A stretch of DNA of 64,000 nt from Odontocerum albicorne. Taxonomy: Eukaryota > Arthropoda > Insecta > Trichoptera > Odontoceridae. The stretch covers positions 6,424,217-6,488,216 of the forward strand of contig OX463859.1 in NCBI GenBank assembly GCA_949825065.1. Direction: 5' to 3'. Positions within the stretch are counted from its first letter, which is position 1; each line of letters opens with the position of its first letter. The notes under the pieces are model-generated. The model worked only from the letters and a program-made list of their open reading frames with translations. It was not told the DNA's origin and made no database searches. This document shows positions 20,730 through 31,769 of the stretch, one piece after another. The translations under genes and the position numbers were made by a program.

Positions 20730-20832
20730 GGATTTTTTAGTATCTTTCTGGTAAGTTGGAATAGTTGACCACATGGCAATAAGTCCGCTAAGTTGTACTG
20801 TATACAACGAAAGCGTAATACAATACAATGTT
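20730..20832 (+). mobile_element. SINE-1, 3' part (split element)
   Basis: TTTCTGGTAAGTTGGAATAG, then CACATGGCAATAAG and TACAACGAAAGCGTAATAC form the SINE-1 tail. Confidence 0.8.
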
Positions 20833-20839
20833 TTATTCT

Positions 20840-21172
20840 GATATATCCATACACTTTGTCATGCATTCTTTATTATTTTAAAAGCTTTTCCTTTTTTCAG
20901 AATTTGATTTAGTTGTTTGTGCAACCTAGGGCTTTTGCATTTCATTCTTTAAAACTATAAATTCACTTGATCCAACCACAGTTTTCTTGATCTTCCTCTA
21001 CAGCGTCAACCATATTTGTACGGTTTATTGTTTTTTTTAAAGTCAATCTTCATTCATTGGTTCCGCAGTCTTAAGTTAACACTCACCTCTACTTGTTTCA
21101 TTCTGTATCCTGTCATATTTTTTCACTTCGTGTATATGTTATTCTTCTCAGTGCACACATTTCTACATAATA
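20840..21172 (-). pseudogene. LINE-V C-terminal fragment
   Basis: Inverse-strand sequence matches LINE-V: the inverse of TCACTTGATCCAACCA, then ATTCTTCTCAGTGCACAC. Heavily degraded. Confidence 0.65.
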
Positions 21173-22030
21173 TTTTATTCAGCACGGTCTAGACTCTTCC
21201 AAGTCATCATGATCCTGTCACGTAGCTCATGACTGAGCATCGTGACTCCTATGATAGCCTCTGACGACTCCTCTACATCAATCCCCGCACTCCGCGGCTC
21301 GAAGGGCAGTTCTTAAGGGTAGTCCAGTTACGTCTTTCACGTGGTCAGTCCAACGCATTAGGATTCTTCCTTTTGTGCCTTGTCTTTGCACACCTCCAGT
21401 AACCACAAACGATTGTCAGACCCGCACTCCTCTATGGCTCCGAATGCCGATGCATAACTCTTACTCCAGCCAACTAGAAACTGCTGAAATGCGCATGCTA
21501 AGATGGTCAGCTGGTGTGTCCCTAAGATACAGGAATCCTAGGTGTTACAGACATCAACAGTAAATAATGGAAAGGCGTTTGAGATGGTGTGGGCACGTTG
21601 GACGCAGAGCACCCTATCACATTGTGAACCAGGCAATCATCATGGATCTTCCTCGAATAACAACCAGAGGAAGACCAAATAATTCATGGGAGATGCAAAA
21701 AGATAACCTGATGCAGAGGCACGGCCTGGGGGACGTAGTCCGGGACAGAAGAACATACAACCTCCAAGAGAAGAAGAAGCCTCCAGTAACCACAAACCTC
21801 TTCAAATTATCTCCTTGGCCACGAGGAACGTGTCCGAAAAAATGGAGGACTCGCCAAAAGCATATTATTGACAAATTGTCGGTGATTCTTAGTACTTCTA
21901 GAATAGAGACGTTCGTTCGTCTTGCTGTCCATGGAATTCGTCAATCCTTCTCCAGCACCACATTACAAATGCATCTATTCTATGTCTCCAGCTTGCTCTC
22001 AGAGTTCAAGTCTCCGCGCCAAACAAGATA
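21173..22030 (-). pseudogene. LINE-R C-terminal region, interrupted by a second LINE
   Basis: On the minus strand the right part (21880-21960) encodes RIPWTARRTN-like sequence and then LHFFGHVPRGQGDNLKRF (21830-21790). Left of the inserted LINE it resumes as ILMRWTDHVKDVTGLP (21300-21370) and a Leu/Arg-rich end. The segments become collinear when 21412-21779 plus one duplication are removed. The family recurs at 28370-28610, 35930-36295 and 53976-54085. Confidence 0.78.
21412..21779 (+). pseudogene. LINE-G 3' insertion with 18-bp target duplication
   Basis: Frames give MLRWSAGVSLRYR, then MERRLRWCGHVGRRAPYH (21567), TTRGRPNNSW and MQRHGLGDVVRDRRTYNL, an RTE-like LINE C-terminus. It ends in AAGAGAAGAAGAAG. 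CCTCCAGTAACCACAAAC occurs at 21394-21411 and 21780-21797. The 5' truncation, GAA-rich tail and duplication are diagnostic of target-primed insertion. Confidence 0.9.
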
Positions 22031-22734
22031 CTTAAGCAGCTTTGACATCGCATTTTTTGTCTGTTCCAGCTTTGCCATTCCAATTCTTTTTTTCACCTAT
22101 TCTAAGTACACTCCGATTGAAATTTACATACACATAATTACTTCGTGTTTCTTGCGGGATACGCAAACACAATATATGCCAATTCTTTTCTCTCCAACTT
22201 TTGCCTTTTAAACATCTCAATGAAAATAATGAATAATTGTACATACTTTATTATTCAACACGGTTCACGTTTTTCTCACTTTTCACTTTGAAGTGCCGGT
22301 TATCTAACAGAGATGCCTATCTTAATTAACACAGGCATGCAATTAAAGCTTCTAAAAATACATACAGTAAAAGTCAGAATGGAGTTGCATAATTAATGGA
22401 CAAACAGCTTTTTAAAACGAGGACAGACCCGAGCGCCCTTCATGATTAAGTCAACATGTTTTATTTTCCCGGGTAGATGGCGCTTGTTAAACAGATACCG
22501 TATTTCAGAGAACCTCAACCTTTTTGTAGTAGGATTTTTTTTTTTTGCGGGTGTCGTTTCTTATTGGAAGTGAGTCACTATCATGGCTATTTTTATAACG
22601 TTTACTGTAGCTTGAAACACCTGTATCCTAAATTTTTTAGCATTTTCTCAAGTCAAGAATTGTAGCATCTTATTCTGCCTAGTACGTCATTTATTTTTCC
22701 CGAGATAATCAGTATTCATTATTATAAATTTTGT
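22031..22734. other. No gene recognised
   Basis: AT-rich DNA with short frames only; none carries a recognisable motif. Confidence 0.5.
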
Positions 22735-22960
22735 TGTCTTCATTATGTGACAACCTCCGTGATCTAGATGGCAAGTCACCCGTATTTCTGATTCAAAATT
22801 CCGTCGGAATCCAATTTATTTTTAAAAGGGTTCCTGTCAGCATTTCACTTAAAGATTCTGAAACATCTTTCTGGTTGATTCGAAGAGAGTGTCACATGGT
22901 AATAAGCCCACCAGGCTGTACTGTATATAGCGAAAGTGTTATACAATACGATGTGACCGA
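22735..22960 (+). mobile_element. SINE-1, full-length copy
   Basis: Head CAACCTCCGTGATCTAGATG with a decayed B box, body with TTTTTAAAAGGGTTCCTGTC, then TTTCTGGTTGATTCGAAGAG and a tail GTTATACAATACGATG. It gives the order of all SINE-1 parts in one piece (~225 bp). Confidence 0.82.
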
Positions 22961-22989
22961 CATAACATACTACGACTTAAATTTTTAAG

Positions 22990-23410
22990 CAGTTCTAAGT
23001 CCTCATTCAATAAGCAAACACTTCCACACTTGAAGCATGATCTGTCTGAGATCATGAGATCTGAGAATATGAACACTACGCACTCCACCTAAAGCCGAAT
23101 ACTACCACATTTTGGAAGATCTACACAAATTTCTTTATAATTCGTCATTCCTTGGTAAGTTATCAGCGATTTTCTAAGTAGACATGTTTTTTAAACATAT
23201 ACTGATGTGGTAAAATTCCTAATCTAACGGCCGTAGTCACTACCTTCATATCTTTAAACCCAACTCGTTTTATTTTTTTGTAATATTTTTAATCTGTCAA
23301 TAATAGTGGGTTCGAATCTTGAGTTAAAGCGCCCTTGAGACGAGTCTGTCTGCTCTCTTGGCAACGCTATATAAGTTGTCATTTTATCATTATTACAACA
23401 GGTATCAATC
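22990..23410 (-). repeat. SINE-2 copy with B-box-like motif
   Basis: Contains GGTAAGTTATCAGCGATTTT and GGCCGTAGTCACTACCTTC, then GTGGGTTCGAATCTTGAG on the plus strand. Matches 63405-63720 in the same orientation. Confidence 0.65.
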
Positions 23411-23461
23411 AATCTTTAAAAATACCTCAGGATTCTTCTTAACCTGTGCCAATTTATTTAT

Positions 23462-23590
23462 TTATTTATTTTACATATGACAAGAAATATATATAATTTG
23501 CGAAAAAACAACTAGTTATTTAATTTGAACACACAATTTTAATGGATCTGGGTTTGTTGCCTTTCGTTTGTCGTGTCCCCAGTAAACCAA
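23462..23590. repeat. Repeat shared with 41745-41868
   Basis: ATGACAAGAAATATA and TTTTAATGGATCTGGGTTTG plus TTTGTCGTGTCCCCAGTAAA occur in both places. Element type unknown. Confidence 0.7.
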
Positions 23591-24489
23591 TCTTTTTTTT
23601 AGTCACCGTTTTATAATCGAGGATCGCGATATTCATCCACTATACCAACTTCGTTCACAATTCATCTTAAGTTATCTCTTGACTCGGCTGCTATCACAAC
23701 CGAAGATCCTGGCGCAGTCAAGACTTGATCAATTCAACTCAGTTCAATTCAGTACGATCCCACCTCCATCCACGCCGTTATGGGGGATATAATAAGTCTC
23801 CATCCAACGCGATCTTTACTTGAAGATCGAAATCTTCTTTTTTTATAAAATCTACATCATATAGTGACGAAGAAGAAACTGACCAGCTTTTCCGGTGGCG
23901 GCACACCTGAGTGGGAAAAGGATAGTGGTCATGACGGATTTATGGTCCGACATTACGGTAAAAGGAAAATGACTCGCAGTGCAGATTTTTTTCCCTTGTA
24001 GAGAGGCTTAAGGTCTAGAGTACAAATATCCCAGCAAGTTGCCAGTACTTAAACAGAAAATTTCAAATGCAACAAAACTATCCTTGGACTGGCACTAGAT
24101 AAGAGTAGTCAATCGGTTCGAAGATGAACTCATGTAAGGCTAAGAGGAGTCCCCTTCGGAAATTATTGACTTACTGAAATTACAGTACCACAGAATGTGC
24201 TCAGCAGATTGATCCAGATGGCCGCAAAAAAAACAACAGGGAGAAGGAACAATATTGAAACTAAAGAGTTTGCCATTAAAGCTCACATGGCCAGAGAGAA
24301 ATTAGGTAGTCCAATAGTTTGGGTGTACCTACGGGGCGCAATCAATCCAATCCAATAATGATGTCACCGTTCCTCATCTTTCATCTGTCAATCACATGTC
24401 TCTCGAGACCATAGTCAAATAATAGAAAACTACGTTTCAAACAAATCGTCGACAATCTTTTCTTTATTTGGAGATCCTCCATTATATAT
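23591..24489. other. No gene recognised; contains one inverted repeat partner
   Basis: The segment 24140-24235 (GTACCACAGAATGTGC, GATCCAGATGGCCGC) matches 63895-63998 in reverse orientation. The rest is unassigned. Confidence 0.5.
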
Positions 24490-24620
24490 ACGTCAGGCAG
24501 TTCAGTATCAAAATCTGCCAAGATGATAGATACTCCAAAATAGTGTTTTTGTACCATCTTTGATGTATGGGAGTCAAACGTGGACATGAAAATTTACTGA
24601 AAAGATACGAATAAATGGTT
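24490..24620 (+). pseudogene. LINE-V internal fragment
   Basis: AGTATCAAAATCTGCCAAG, GTACCATCTTTGATGTATGG and GAGTCAAACGTGGACATG are the LINE-V block before the C-terminus. Confidence 0.7.
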
Positions 24621-24689
24621 TTATCCACATATTTTTTCTATTATCTTTTTCCTTTAAATTGCTATTGTAACAAAATATCGTCCTTAGAG

Positions 24690-25040
24690 GATGGTCGTCA
24701 CTATCGTTGTTAGGCCTCGTAGTCAAGGATACCCTCGCCATTCCAACGTCAATTCAGTTTGGTAAGTAAAACTGTAGAGTTTTTGTTCCTTTATCTTCTT
24801 TAAGTGAGTACACACCAGCAAACTCTCTACCCCCATCACTGTACTAGATCCAATGGCACACCAAAATGGGACGATCGGAGCACACCGCATATTTTTTTTG
24901 TTTTTTTTTTTAAATAATAGATATGCCCGAAGTCATAGGTGTGTATGCTTATACCCCCGAATACTAGACTGAAAAATGCCCGTGTCATTCGAGGGGAGTA
25001 ACAAAGCGCAGGGTTCGAACCGGCACGGAATGCCTAACTA
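24690..25040 (-). mobile_element. SINE-3, full-length copy
   Basis: The minus strand starts with a tRNA-like head containing GTTCGAACCCTGCGC, then GACACGGGCATTTTTCAG, TATTCGGGGGTATAAG, a T/A run, a GTGTGCCATTGG block and a tail ending in CAACGATAGTGACGACC. About 350 bp. Confidence 0.7.
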
Positions 25041-25074
25041 ATTGAAATAAACATTTGCTCAATATTTGTCCCAA

Positions 25075-25275
25075 TATAAATTTTGTACTTTTAAAAATAG
25101 AAAGTATGGTTCGATCAAGTGAATGATATTCTGAAAGAAGGAAATGTAAAAAGTCAGAGAAATCGTAGAAGTTGTTTGGATGTAGAAGAGACTATGGATG
25201 TATATCGAGATAGGAAAGTATGCTGATCTGTCCTCTTTGCCTACCCCAACAGGGCAATGGCATGATGGTATGTAT
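25075..25275 (+). pseudogene. LINE-V 3' terminus
   Basis: ATTCTGAAAGAAGGAAATG, then AATCGTAGAAGTTG, GATGTAGAAGAGAC and TTTGCCTACCCCAACAGG encode the LINE-V tail. Confidence 0.72.
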
Positions 25276-25580
25276 GAGGTGCATGGCCACGCGGTAACGC
25301 ACTGGGCTTCCATGCGGAAGGTTACTGGTTTGAACTCCGCGTTGTGCTACTCCCTTCGAATGACAAAGACATTTATTTCCGTTTAGTTTTCGGGTATAAC
25401 ATATAATGATACCTATGACTTCGATCACATATATTATTTAAAAAAAATGAGACGTCTGACTTCAGGTGTGCCATCGGATACAGTACACCGGTGAGTTTGC
25501 TGGTGTGCAACAGTTCACGGAATGGTGAAAGGATTCTCGACTTCTCAGCAACGACGGCGAGTATGTAACATACGTATTCG
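25276..25580 (+). mobile_element. SINE-3 copy with tRNA-like head
   Basis: The head at 25281-25340 has GGCCACGCGGTAACGCACTG and GGTTTGAACTCCGCG. The body follows with GAATGACAAAGACATTTA, GATACCTATGACTTCG and GAGTTTGCTGGTGTGCAAC. Confidence 0.7.
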
Positions 25581-26032
25581 TGTAAACGTGGTATTTTATT
25601 TCAAATTTTGATAGTGTGTGCTCACTGTTATAGCGCTTCTAAAATATATTTTTTATTCTTAATTTATATAGAGCTTGTTAATATACAACAGCTCACTCAC
25701 TTAAATAGAAGAAAAAAAAGAAGAAAGAAACAAAAATTCCACGGCACAGCCTCACTTTCCAACTGAATTAACGCTGGAATGGAGAGGAAATCTTCGACTG
25801 CGACTGTAAGGCCCTATGATGTAAGATTTATTTTTTATTATTTTGGAAGTATTGTATGTGTTGATAATAGATTAACTATTACTTGAGAGATATAAAGATT
25901 GTTCCGTTTAGTATCCAAACTGTCCAATAACAAGGTTCCTGCCTTCGTGTAAACGTGGTATTTTATTTCAAATTTTGATAGCGTGAGCTCACTGTTATTG
26001 CGTTTCTAAAACATATTTTTATTCTAAATCTA
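25581..26032. repeat. SINE-3-associated repeated spacer
   Basis: Two copies of TAAACGTGGTATTTTATTTC and GAGCTCACTGTTAT-type sequence, with a body block (TTCCACGGCACAGCCTCAC). The same modules recur at 26860-27260. Confidence 0.65.
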
Positions 26033-26532
26033 TTAGGTGTTAACATAAGTAGTGTCGGTTTTTTTTTTCAAATTTAAAAATGAGCTCCAAAAGTAAAACA
26101 AAATGGGGATCTTCATGAATATTATGGTTTAAGCGGTCCTCATCGAAGTCCACTGGTCGTCCGGAACGCTTGATGTCTTTCAGGTCGAAATTACCGTTTT
26201 TGAAACGCAAAAACCATCAACGAGCTGTCCTTTCATTCATAGCATCTTCACCGTACACTTTGCAAATATTACGAGCAGCTTTGGTAGCTTTATTCCCTCG
26301 ATTGAACGCGAACAGAAGGAGATGTCGAAAATGCTTACTTTCGTCTACTTGACATTCTATTTTGAAGGCTTGTAATCAAACAAAATAATATATGTAACGT
26401 AAAAGCAAACACAATATCTTGTAGAGCAGAAAATTTTCTTTCGAATGATGTATAACCTTTACCATTTTGTTTTACTTTTGGTGCTCATTTTTAAATTGGA
26501 AAAAAACGGACACACCTTATGTTAACACCCAA
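26033..26532 (-). mobile_element. Fold-back mariner family, 500-bp copy A
   Basis: The left end TTAGGTGTTAACATAAG and right end GTTAACACCCAA are inverted over ~75 bp, with TA on both sides (26031-26032 and 26533-26534). The minus strand of the right part (26150-26370) encodes mariner N-terminal sequence in broken frames (AFNRGNKAA, RTARWFLRF-like, DLKD, SGRPVDF). The flanking repeat (SINE-3 spacer) continues across the insertion, proving insertion at a TA. Confidence 0.82.
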
Positions 26533-27300
26533 TATATGCCTATATATCTTGCTACTATGCAAGAGGTCACTTACTTAACCCTTCAGGCACGTATGACGTG
26601 CACCGCACGCCCATCAAAACCAAAACTCCCCACAGGGACGTATGACGTATACCGTACGCGCACCAAAAATCCCACACAAGGATGGACGAAAACAGTGCCC
26701 TGTTTTATAATCTATTTATATGAGCAATAGTTTAACGATTTCGTTCAAAACGATCTCCATAAAAATCCAGTACACCGGTGAGTTTGCTGGTGTGCAACAG
26801 CTCACGGAATGGCGAAAGGATTCTCGACTACTCAGCAACGACGACGAGTATGTACGTATTCGTAAACGTGATATTTTATTTCAAATTTTGATAGCGTGAA
26901 CTCACTGTCATTGCGCTTCTAAAACATATGTTTTATTCTAAATCTACATAGATCTTGCTACTGTGCAAGAGCTTACTCACTTAAAGAGGAAAAAAAAAAA
27001 AGAAATAAACAAAAATTCCACGGCACAGCCTCACTTTCCAACTGAATTAACGCTAGAATGGAGAAGAAATCCTCGACTGCGACTGTGGTGTGGTGCCCAT
27101 CAACGACAACGACAATGTATGATGTAAGATTTATTTTTTATTAATTTGTAAGTATTGTAGGCATGTGTTGATAATAGATTTACTATTACTTGAGAGATAT
27201 AAAGATTGTTCCGTTTAGTATCCAAACTCTCCAATCACAAGTTTCCTATAAAAATCTCATTAATCTCACATACATGAAATTTTAGTGTTTCCATATAACC
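26533..27300. repeat. SINE-3 spacer and body, with a piggyBac-like left end
   Basis: After the mariner the interrupted repeat resumes (CTTGCTACTATGCAAGAG). TTAACCCTTCAGGCACGTA at 26577 resembles a piggyBac-like terminus, but no matching right end was found. From 26760 SINE-3 body blocks recur (GAGTTTGCTGGTGTGCAAC, TCCACGGCACAGCC). Confidence 0.55.
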
Positions 27301-27713
27301 TAAGTATCGTAGGAAATCCCTCAATAAAACATTTTACTGCGGCATCTTCTGAAAAAAGGTATTCCCGGGAAGAAATTCCCGAACCAAACTATTACTTTAA
27401 TATTGAAAGATTATATTATTTTTCCACTGGGAAAGGAAAGAGGGTGGTATAAATTTCTAAAGGGGAATAGTTTGAAATTCTTTTTGTTGTCTCCAAAGGA
27501 GGGATACAAGTTTTGAAAGTTATTCAAGAAATGTCTACACGATATATTGCTTTGTGTTTAAGAAATAACTCAATATTTTTTCAATAATTCAACATTCATA
27601 AGTTACATCGTTTTAATGGAAAGGTTAACCGTAGAATATCCTACCTAATCTAATGACCGCAGCCACTATCTTCGTATCCTGACACTCAACTTTTCAATGT
27701 ATATGTATATGAA
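27301..27713. other. No gene recognised
   Basis: Mostly unassigned; 27643-27712 resembles part of SINE-2 (AATGACCGCAGCCACTATC). Confidence 0.5.
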
Positions 27714-28250
27714 GGGTCTTTCAAATTGAGCGGTTCTAAATTATTTCTTTTTAATTCTTGAATAAAACACACAATTTGCTTTGATTTCAAAAAACTTTTT
27801 ATTTGTCATTGAAGTATAATGTATTACATTTAAACACAAAAAACAATATCTGCCAAACGTCAACCTCTTGCAGTTCCACAGATGCCCACTCTTGTGTCAA
27901 TATTTTCAATGACGTTTTGGCATAATTGCGATTCTAACTCACGAATTTCGTTCTTCAGCTCAGGAATTGATTGAGGGTCATCCTTATAGACCTGGATTTT
28001 CACGTGACCCCAGAAAAAAATAGTACAACGGTGTCAGATCACATGATCTTGGTGGCCAATTAACGTCACCGTTTCCGGAGATTACAATACATAAAATAAT
28101 TCAACAATTTGCACGCGTTGTTGTATTGTATACGACTCCATTTTTTTAAATGTCATACATTACACTTCTCAAATGTCACAAGACCCAGGCAAGCTCGCGA
28201 CGCTATCTGTTTTATTTAATAATAAAAAAACGCTCAGTTTGAAAGACCCT
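27714..28250 (-). mobile_element. Tc1/mariner-superfamily element, C-terminal remnant with both ends
   Basis: Ends GGGTCTTTCAAATTGAGCG and CGCTCAGTTTGAAAGACCC are inverted. The minus strand (28065-27880) reads LTPLYYFFWGHVKIQVYKD-like sequence, then QSIPELKNEIRELESQLC and NIDTRVG. This is the third-Asp region and C-terminus of an IS630-like insect transposase, in which LTP is followed by Leu-Tyr where Asp is usual. The N-terminal part is deleted. A sister fragment is at 12640. Confidence 0.8.
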
Positions 28251-28251
28251 T

Positions 28252-28368
28252 TATTTTGTAATTTGTTTTATTAAACACTGTTTATTTTACTTTATGTAAC
28301 GGTATAACCCTACCGGTTTCAATGTTTTCACCTCATCATCAGTATTCTTTGTGCTCCCCTGCATGGAA
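28252..28368. mobile_element. Fold-back MITE, CACTG-end family, single arm
   Basis: TGTAATTTGTTTTATTAAAC, CCCTACCGGTTTCAATG and TCACCTCATCATCAG represent one arm only. Confidence 0.7.
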
Positions 28369-28610
28369 GAATGACGCACTTTGCGTGGAAGAACGACGCA
28401 CAAAAGAGGAAGAGCATCTTAATGTGTTGGTCTAACTAAGTGAGAGACGCAACTGGACTACCCTTAACAATTTATTGCTCTTCGAGCCGCGGAATGCAGG
28501 GATGGATGGAAATAAGTCATTGAAGGCTAGCATGGGAGTCATGATGCTTAGTCATGAGTTACAAGATTGGTATGATGGATTAAAGAAGCTAAAAAATAAT
28601 TGAAATTCTC
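28369..28610 (+). pseudogene. LINE-R 3' terminal fragment
   Basis: GTCTAACTAAGTGAGAGACG, ACTGGACTACCCTTAAC, TTCGAGCCGCGGAATGC and GTCATGAGTTACAAGAT match the left part of the LINE-R copy at 21180-21390 in opposite orientation. Confidence 0.75.
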
Positions 28611-29050
28611 GCTATCAATATTGAGTTTTGCACCCCTTGCACGATTACACAGACTGAGGGATATCATGGACAGCTATCATTCGTTGTTCCAGAGGGAAGC
28701 TTTAATCTATTGAGTTTTCAAATCTATGTTGAAGTTTTATCAATTCTGGTACGTTGTTGTTTGGGAGTGCCTTGTTAATGGTTTACTTCAGTTTATTCCT
28801 TTAGTTTCTATCTTTTATGATTTCCATTTTTTTTCTTTTCACTTTGGTGATCACAAATATTGTTTTCTTTTCCATATAATATGTACAAGTACTTGAAGTT
28901 AGATTTTTTATCTTATGTATTATAGTGGAGTTTTTTATGAACTCAATTTTTTGTATGTATATACCAATATGCCGTTTTTCTGTCGGGGGAGATATATATA
29001 ATAGAGTGCCAGATCTTTTGATAGTGACACACATCTTTTGTCTCCTCTAT
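28611..29050. other. No gene recognised
   Basis: AT-rich DNA; short frames have no motif. Confidence 0.5.
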
Positions 29051-29286
29051 ACACTTCTTCTCCCTGGCTTCATCCCAACTCACTGTCTGCGAAGACTGTT
29101 GGGGTCAGCTCTCTTCGTCCTCAGGTTGTGTGCTCTTCTGTCCCGGATTACGTCCCCCAGGCCGTGCCTCTGCATCAGGTTATCTTTTTGCACCACCCAT
29201 GAATTCTTTGGTCTTCCTCTGGTTGTTATTCGAGGAAGATTCATGGAGATTGCCTGGTTCACAATGTGATCGGGTGTTCTGCGTCC
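29051..29286 (-). pseudogene. LINE-G C-terminal fragment
   Basis: The minus-strand frame gives RTPDHIVNQAISMNLPR, TTRGRPKNSW, MQRHGLGDVIRDRR and RADPNSLRR, then CAGTGAGTTGGGATG and a GAA-type tail. Similar TCCTCTA-based sequences flank it, a possible decayed target duplication. Confidence 0.82.
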
Positions 29287-29299
29287 TCTACATACATAC

Positions 29300-29525
29300 A
29301 CATTATTTAGTATTGTATTACACTTTCGTTGTACAGTAAAATCTGGTGGGCTTATTGCTATGTTGTAATATCTTCTAACCAACCATATATATATTATAGA
29401 GCACTTAAAAGAAACTCAGACTGAAATCCTTTTTTTTTTTTAATTTGAGTTCCAACGGGAATCGAACGCGATATATCCGGGTTGTGAAATAAGCGCTTTT
29501 CCAACTAGGCCACGGAGGTCATTCA
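29300..29525 (-). mobile_element. SINE-1 copy
   Basis: The minus-strand head has GGCCTAGTTGGAAAAGCG and a damaged B box, then the A/T run, CAGTCTGAG and a tail with ATTACAACATAGCAATAAG. Full length but diverged. Confidence 0.82.
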
Positions 29526-30094
29526 ACTGGAACGATTTGTCTGAATTTAAGAACAACATTTAAAAATGTACAGGTAGCGGAATTTCATTCATAGCGAAGA
29601 AAAATAATCATATATTTTTATTACAATAACAATAAAAACATTCATAAATACAATAAAACAATTGAAATAACATAGAAATATGCAAGCACGTAACAAATAA
29701 TTATTTCAAAAATGTAAAAAATTAACTATGTATACATAAGGTTATTAATAAGATATGGGATTTTCTCAAGTCAGGTCGCCCGCATCTCATTACACCGAGC
29801 GTCACTCTTAATAAATTCATACGGAAAGAAAAGTACACTACATTTTTTTTTCTGTTTGTTTTTCAAAGTTTACTTGTTTCAACTTACTTTTATTTGCCCT
29901 TTATATTACATTTTGAGTGTTTTTGCTTTACAATAACGTGAGTTGTTATTTTGTTGCGTAAAATATTATTTTTCTATAACTGTAATTATTAACAATAAAT
30001 AAATAAACACATGAAAATAATAAAATTTTCAAAATTGAAAATCGGTCAAGATTTGTCAATACTCTTTTTAGTCTAGTTGCAAAAACACGTTTTC
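29526..30094. other. No gene; short repeat shared with 3560-3640
   Basis: GGTCGCCCGCATCTCATTAC and GAAAAGTACACT near 29770-29850 resemble GGCCGCCCGCACCTCACC near 3570. The rest is AT-rich. Confidence 0.5.
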
Positions 30095-30188
30095 CAGCCC
30101 GGATATTATGCATTTGAATCCCGTTGGTGTCAACATGTTTTAAAAAAGGATTTCAGTCTGGTTTTAATTTAAGGCCTTTTCTCATCTT
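30095..30188 (+). mobile_element. SINE-1 fragment
   Basis: A B-box-like TTTGAATCCCGTTGG is followed by AAAAAAGGATTTCAGTCTGG and AATTTAAGGCC. Confidence 0.65.
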
Positions 30189-30970
30189 TATTCATTTAAC
30201 ACTTTTATTGCAATACAATCTGGCGGGTTTATTGCCAGGCGGCAATCTCTTCCAACCAACCAGACAAAAGTAAATTAAGCAAGTTACGTGGTCGCATCAT
30301 TCAAATGACTATCCATCCCCACGAAATCCATAAACATATACGTCAGCACATGCCCACAAACCCTACAAAGACGGACAATCACCCGAACATTATTTTTCAT
30401 ATAAAGTGAGATATCATCAATCAAAAGGAAAGGAAGGATGGGGGAGAGGAAAGGAAAAGAAAAATCAGGAATGTAACACGTTATTTTACTAACTAGAAAT
30501 TAAGAGTTTTTTCATTCGCTTCTTAAAAGCATGCCAAGGACGGAGCGAGTCTTATATTGGTTTGCAACTGATTCCAGAGTCTCACTGCATGGACAGTAAA
30601 GGACGACGTAAAGAAAGAGGAGCGGTGAACTGGAAAGGCCAATAAACAATCTCTGTTTGAGCGTAGCGCTAATCCATGATTGGAAAGATGCTGAAAATTT
30701 TTGGCGAGATAAGAGGGTGCGGCGGAACAGTTAAGGATATTATACAATAGAGACAATATGGGAATTTGGCGTCTATTTCTAACATTCCTGGTTGGTTGGA
30801 AGATATTGTAATACGATAATAAAACATACAGGTTATGCTGTATATTTAGCGTGTGTCCTAGTAGGACGTGCTGATAATGATGTTGTTGACATCTCTGTAC
30901 TCGCTTTAGTCGAATTCTGTGTTCCTTTTCGTTCGGGGTCATCAATTTAGCGGGATGCTTAATTTGATAC
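30189..30970 (-). pseudogene. LINE-A C-terminus and 3' UTR
   Basis: The minus-strand frame 30945-30523 encodes a C-terminal segment with IPILSLLYNILNCSAAPSYL, FQHLSNHGLALRSNRDCL and FTVHAVRLWNQL, a typical CR1/jockey-type thumb and C-terminus. The 3' UTR then runs to 30189 and ends in the shared tail (CCAACCAACCAGAC, AATACAATCTGGCG). About 140 codons are open, the best coding remnant of this family here. The RT core is absent. Confidence 0.87.
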
Positions 30971-30990
30971 GTCGTGATGGTTTTGATTTG

Positions 30991-31424
30991 TTGTATTTAA
31001 AATAAAATACGTCGATTCAGGAATGCGGGAAGTGAGAGTGAATAGTCGGTAAATAATACACAGAAATGAATGGTCAAGCGAATAATAACAAGTGCTCTTT
31101 ATTTAACGATAAGTAGGTATATATAGAATTTCAGAACGGGACGCGTGACTGCGTCCGCGGTATATCTCGATCTCACTCCTGCGCGTGCTGAGGTGGTCGC
31201 AAGCGCTGCGGATACTACAGTGGGTAGGATATTTATTGTCGAAACGGCGAGACGGCGTGATATGTTCTCTTTCTACCTTGGAATGCGATGTAAATATTAT
31301 TTGCGTGTAAACAGTGTTGACGTTTCTGGTATGTGACAATTGTACATATCCAGAGGTTGATTCATCGGTCGTTGACCCTGCATGTTGACAATATTTTAGG
31401 GACGTGGGTACCCTACATATACAT
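30991..31424 (-). mobile_element. Solo-LTR candidate
   Basis: On the minus strand it opens TGTAGGGTACCCACGTCC and closes with ATACAACA (TG...CA borders). It has a TATATATACC box at ~31117 and AATAAAGAGCAC ~25 bp downstream, and is GC-richer than its flanks. No 4-6 bp target duplication was confirmed, so it remains a candidate. The open frames across it have no motif. Confidence 0.45.
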
Positions 31425-31769
31425 CGAAATTATAATATTATAATAAAAAATTTAATCAATCTTTACAATGGAAAAACACATTCAGAAATTAAGTTAAGGT
31501 AGGTACTTGGAGTTTTCAATGGTAAGCGAGGAAGTGTACATTTCCACCTTTTATGATATTCCCCGTTTCATATCTTGAAGTGGAGCTGTGAAATGAAACA
31601 AAGGGGAGTAAAAATAAAATCTGAGGGTTGGGAGTGGATATAAGTGGAACCGCCAAAGCGGAAATATTTATGGAGGAAAATTTATTTCCCGTAGGTAGAT
31701 GGGTGGGTAAAGGAACGGGAATTAACACTTAGCTACCAATATATTATATTCGAGAATTATCAGGGATCA
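31425..31769. other. No gene recognised
   Basis: Unassigned sequence. Confidence 0.5.

Noticed and set aside
21567..22211. 214-codon plus-strand protein
   Set aside because: Only the first ~70 codons are LINE-G; the frame then runs by chance through the duplication and antisense LINE-R.
26577..26755. Complete piggyBac-like element
   Set aside because: Only a left-end-like TTAACCCTTCAGGC is visible; no inverted right end before the flanking repeat resumes.
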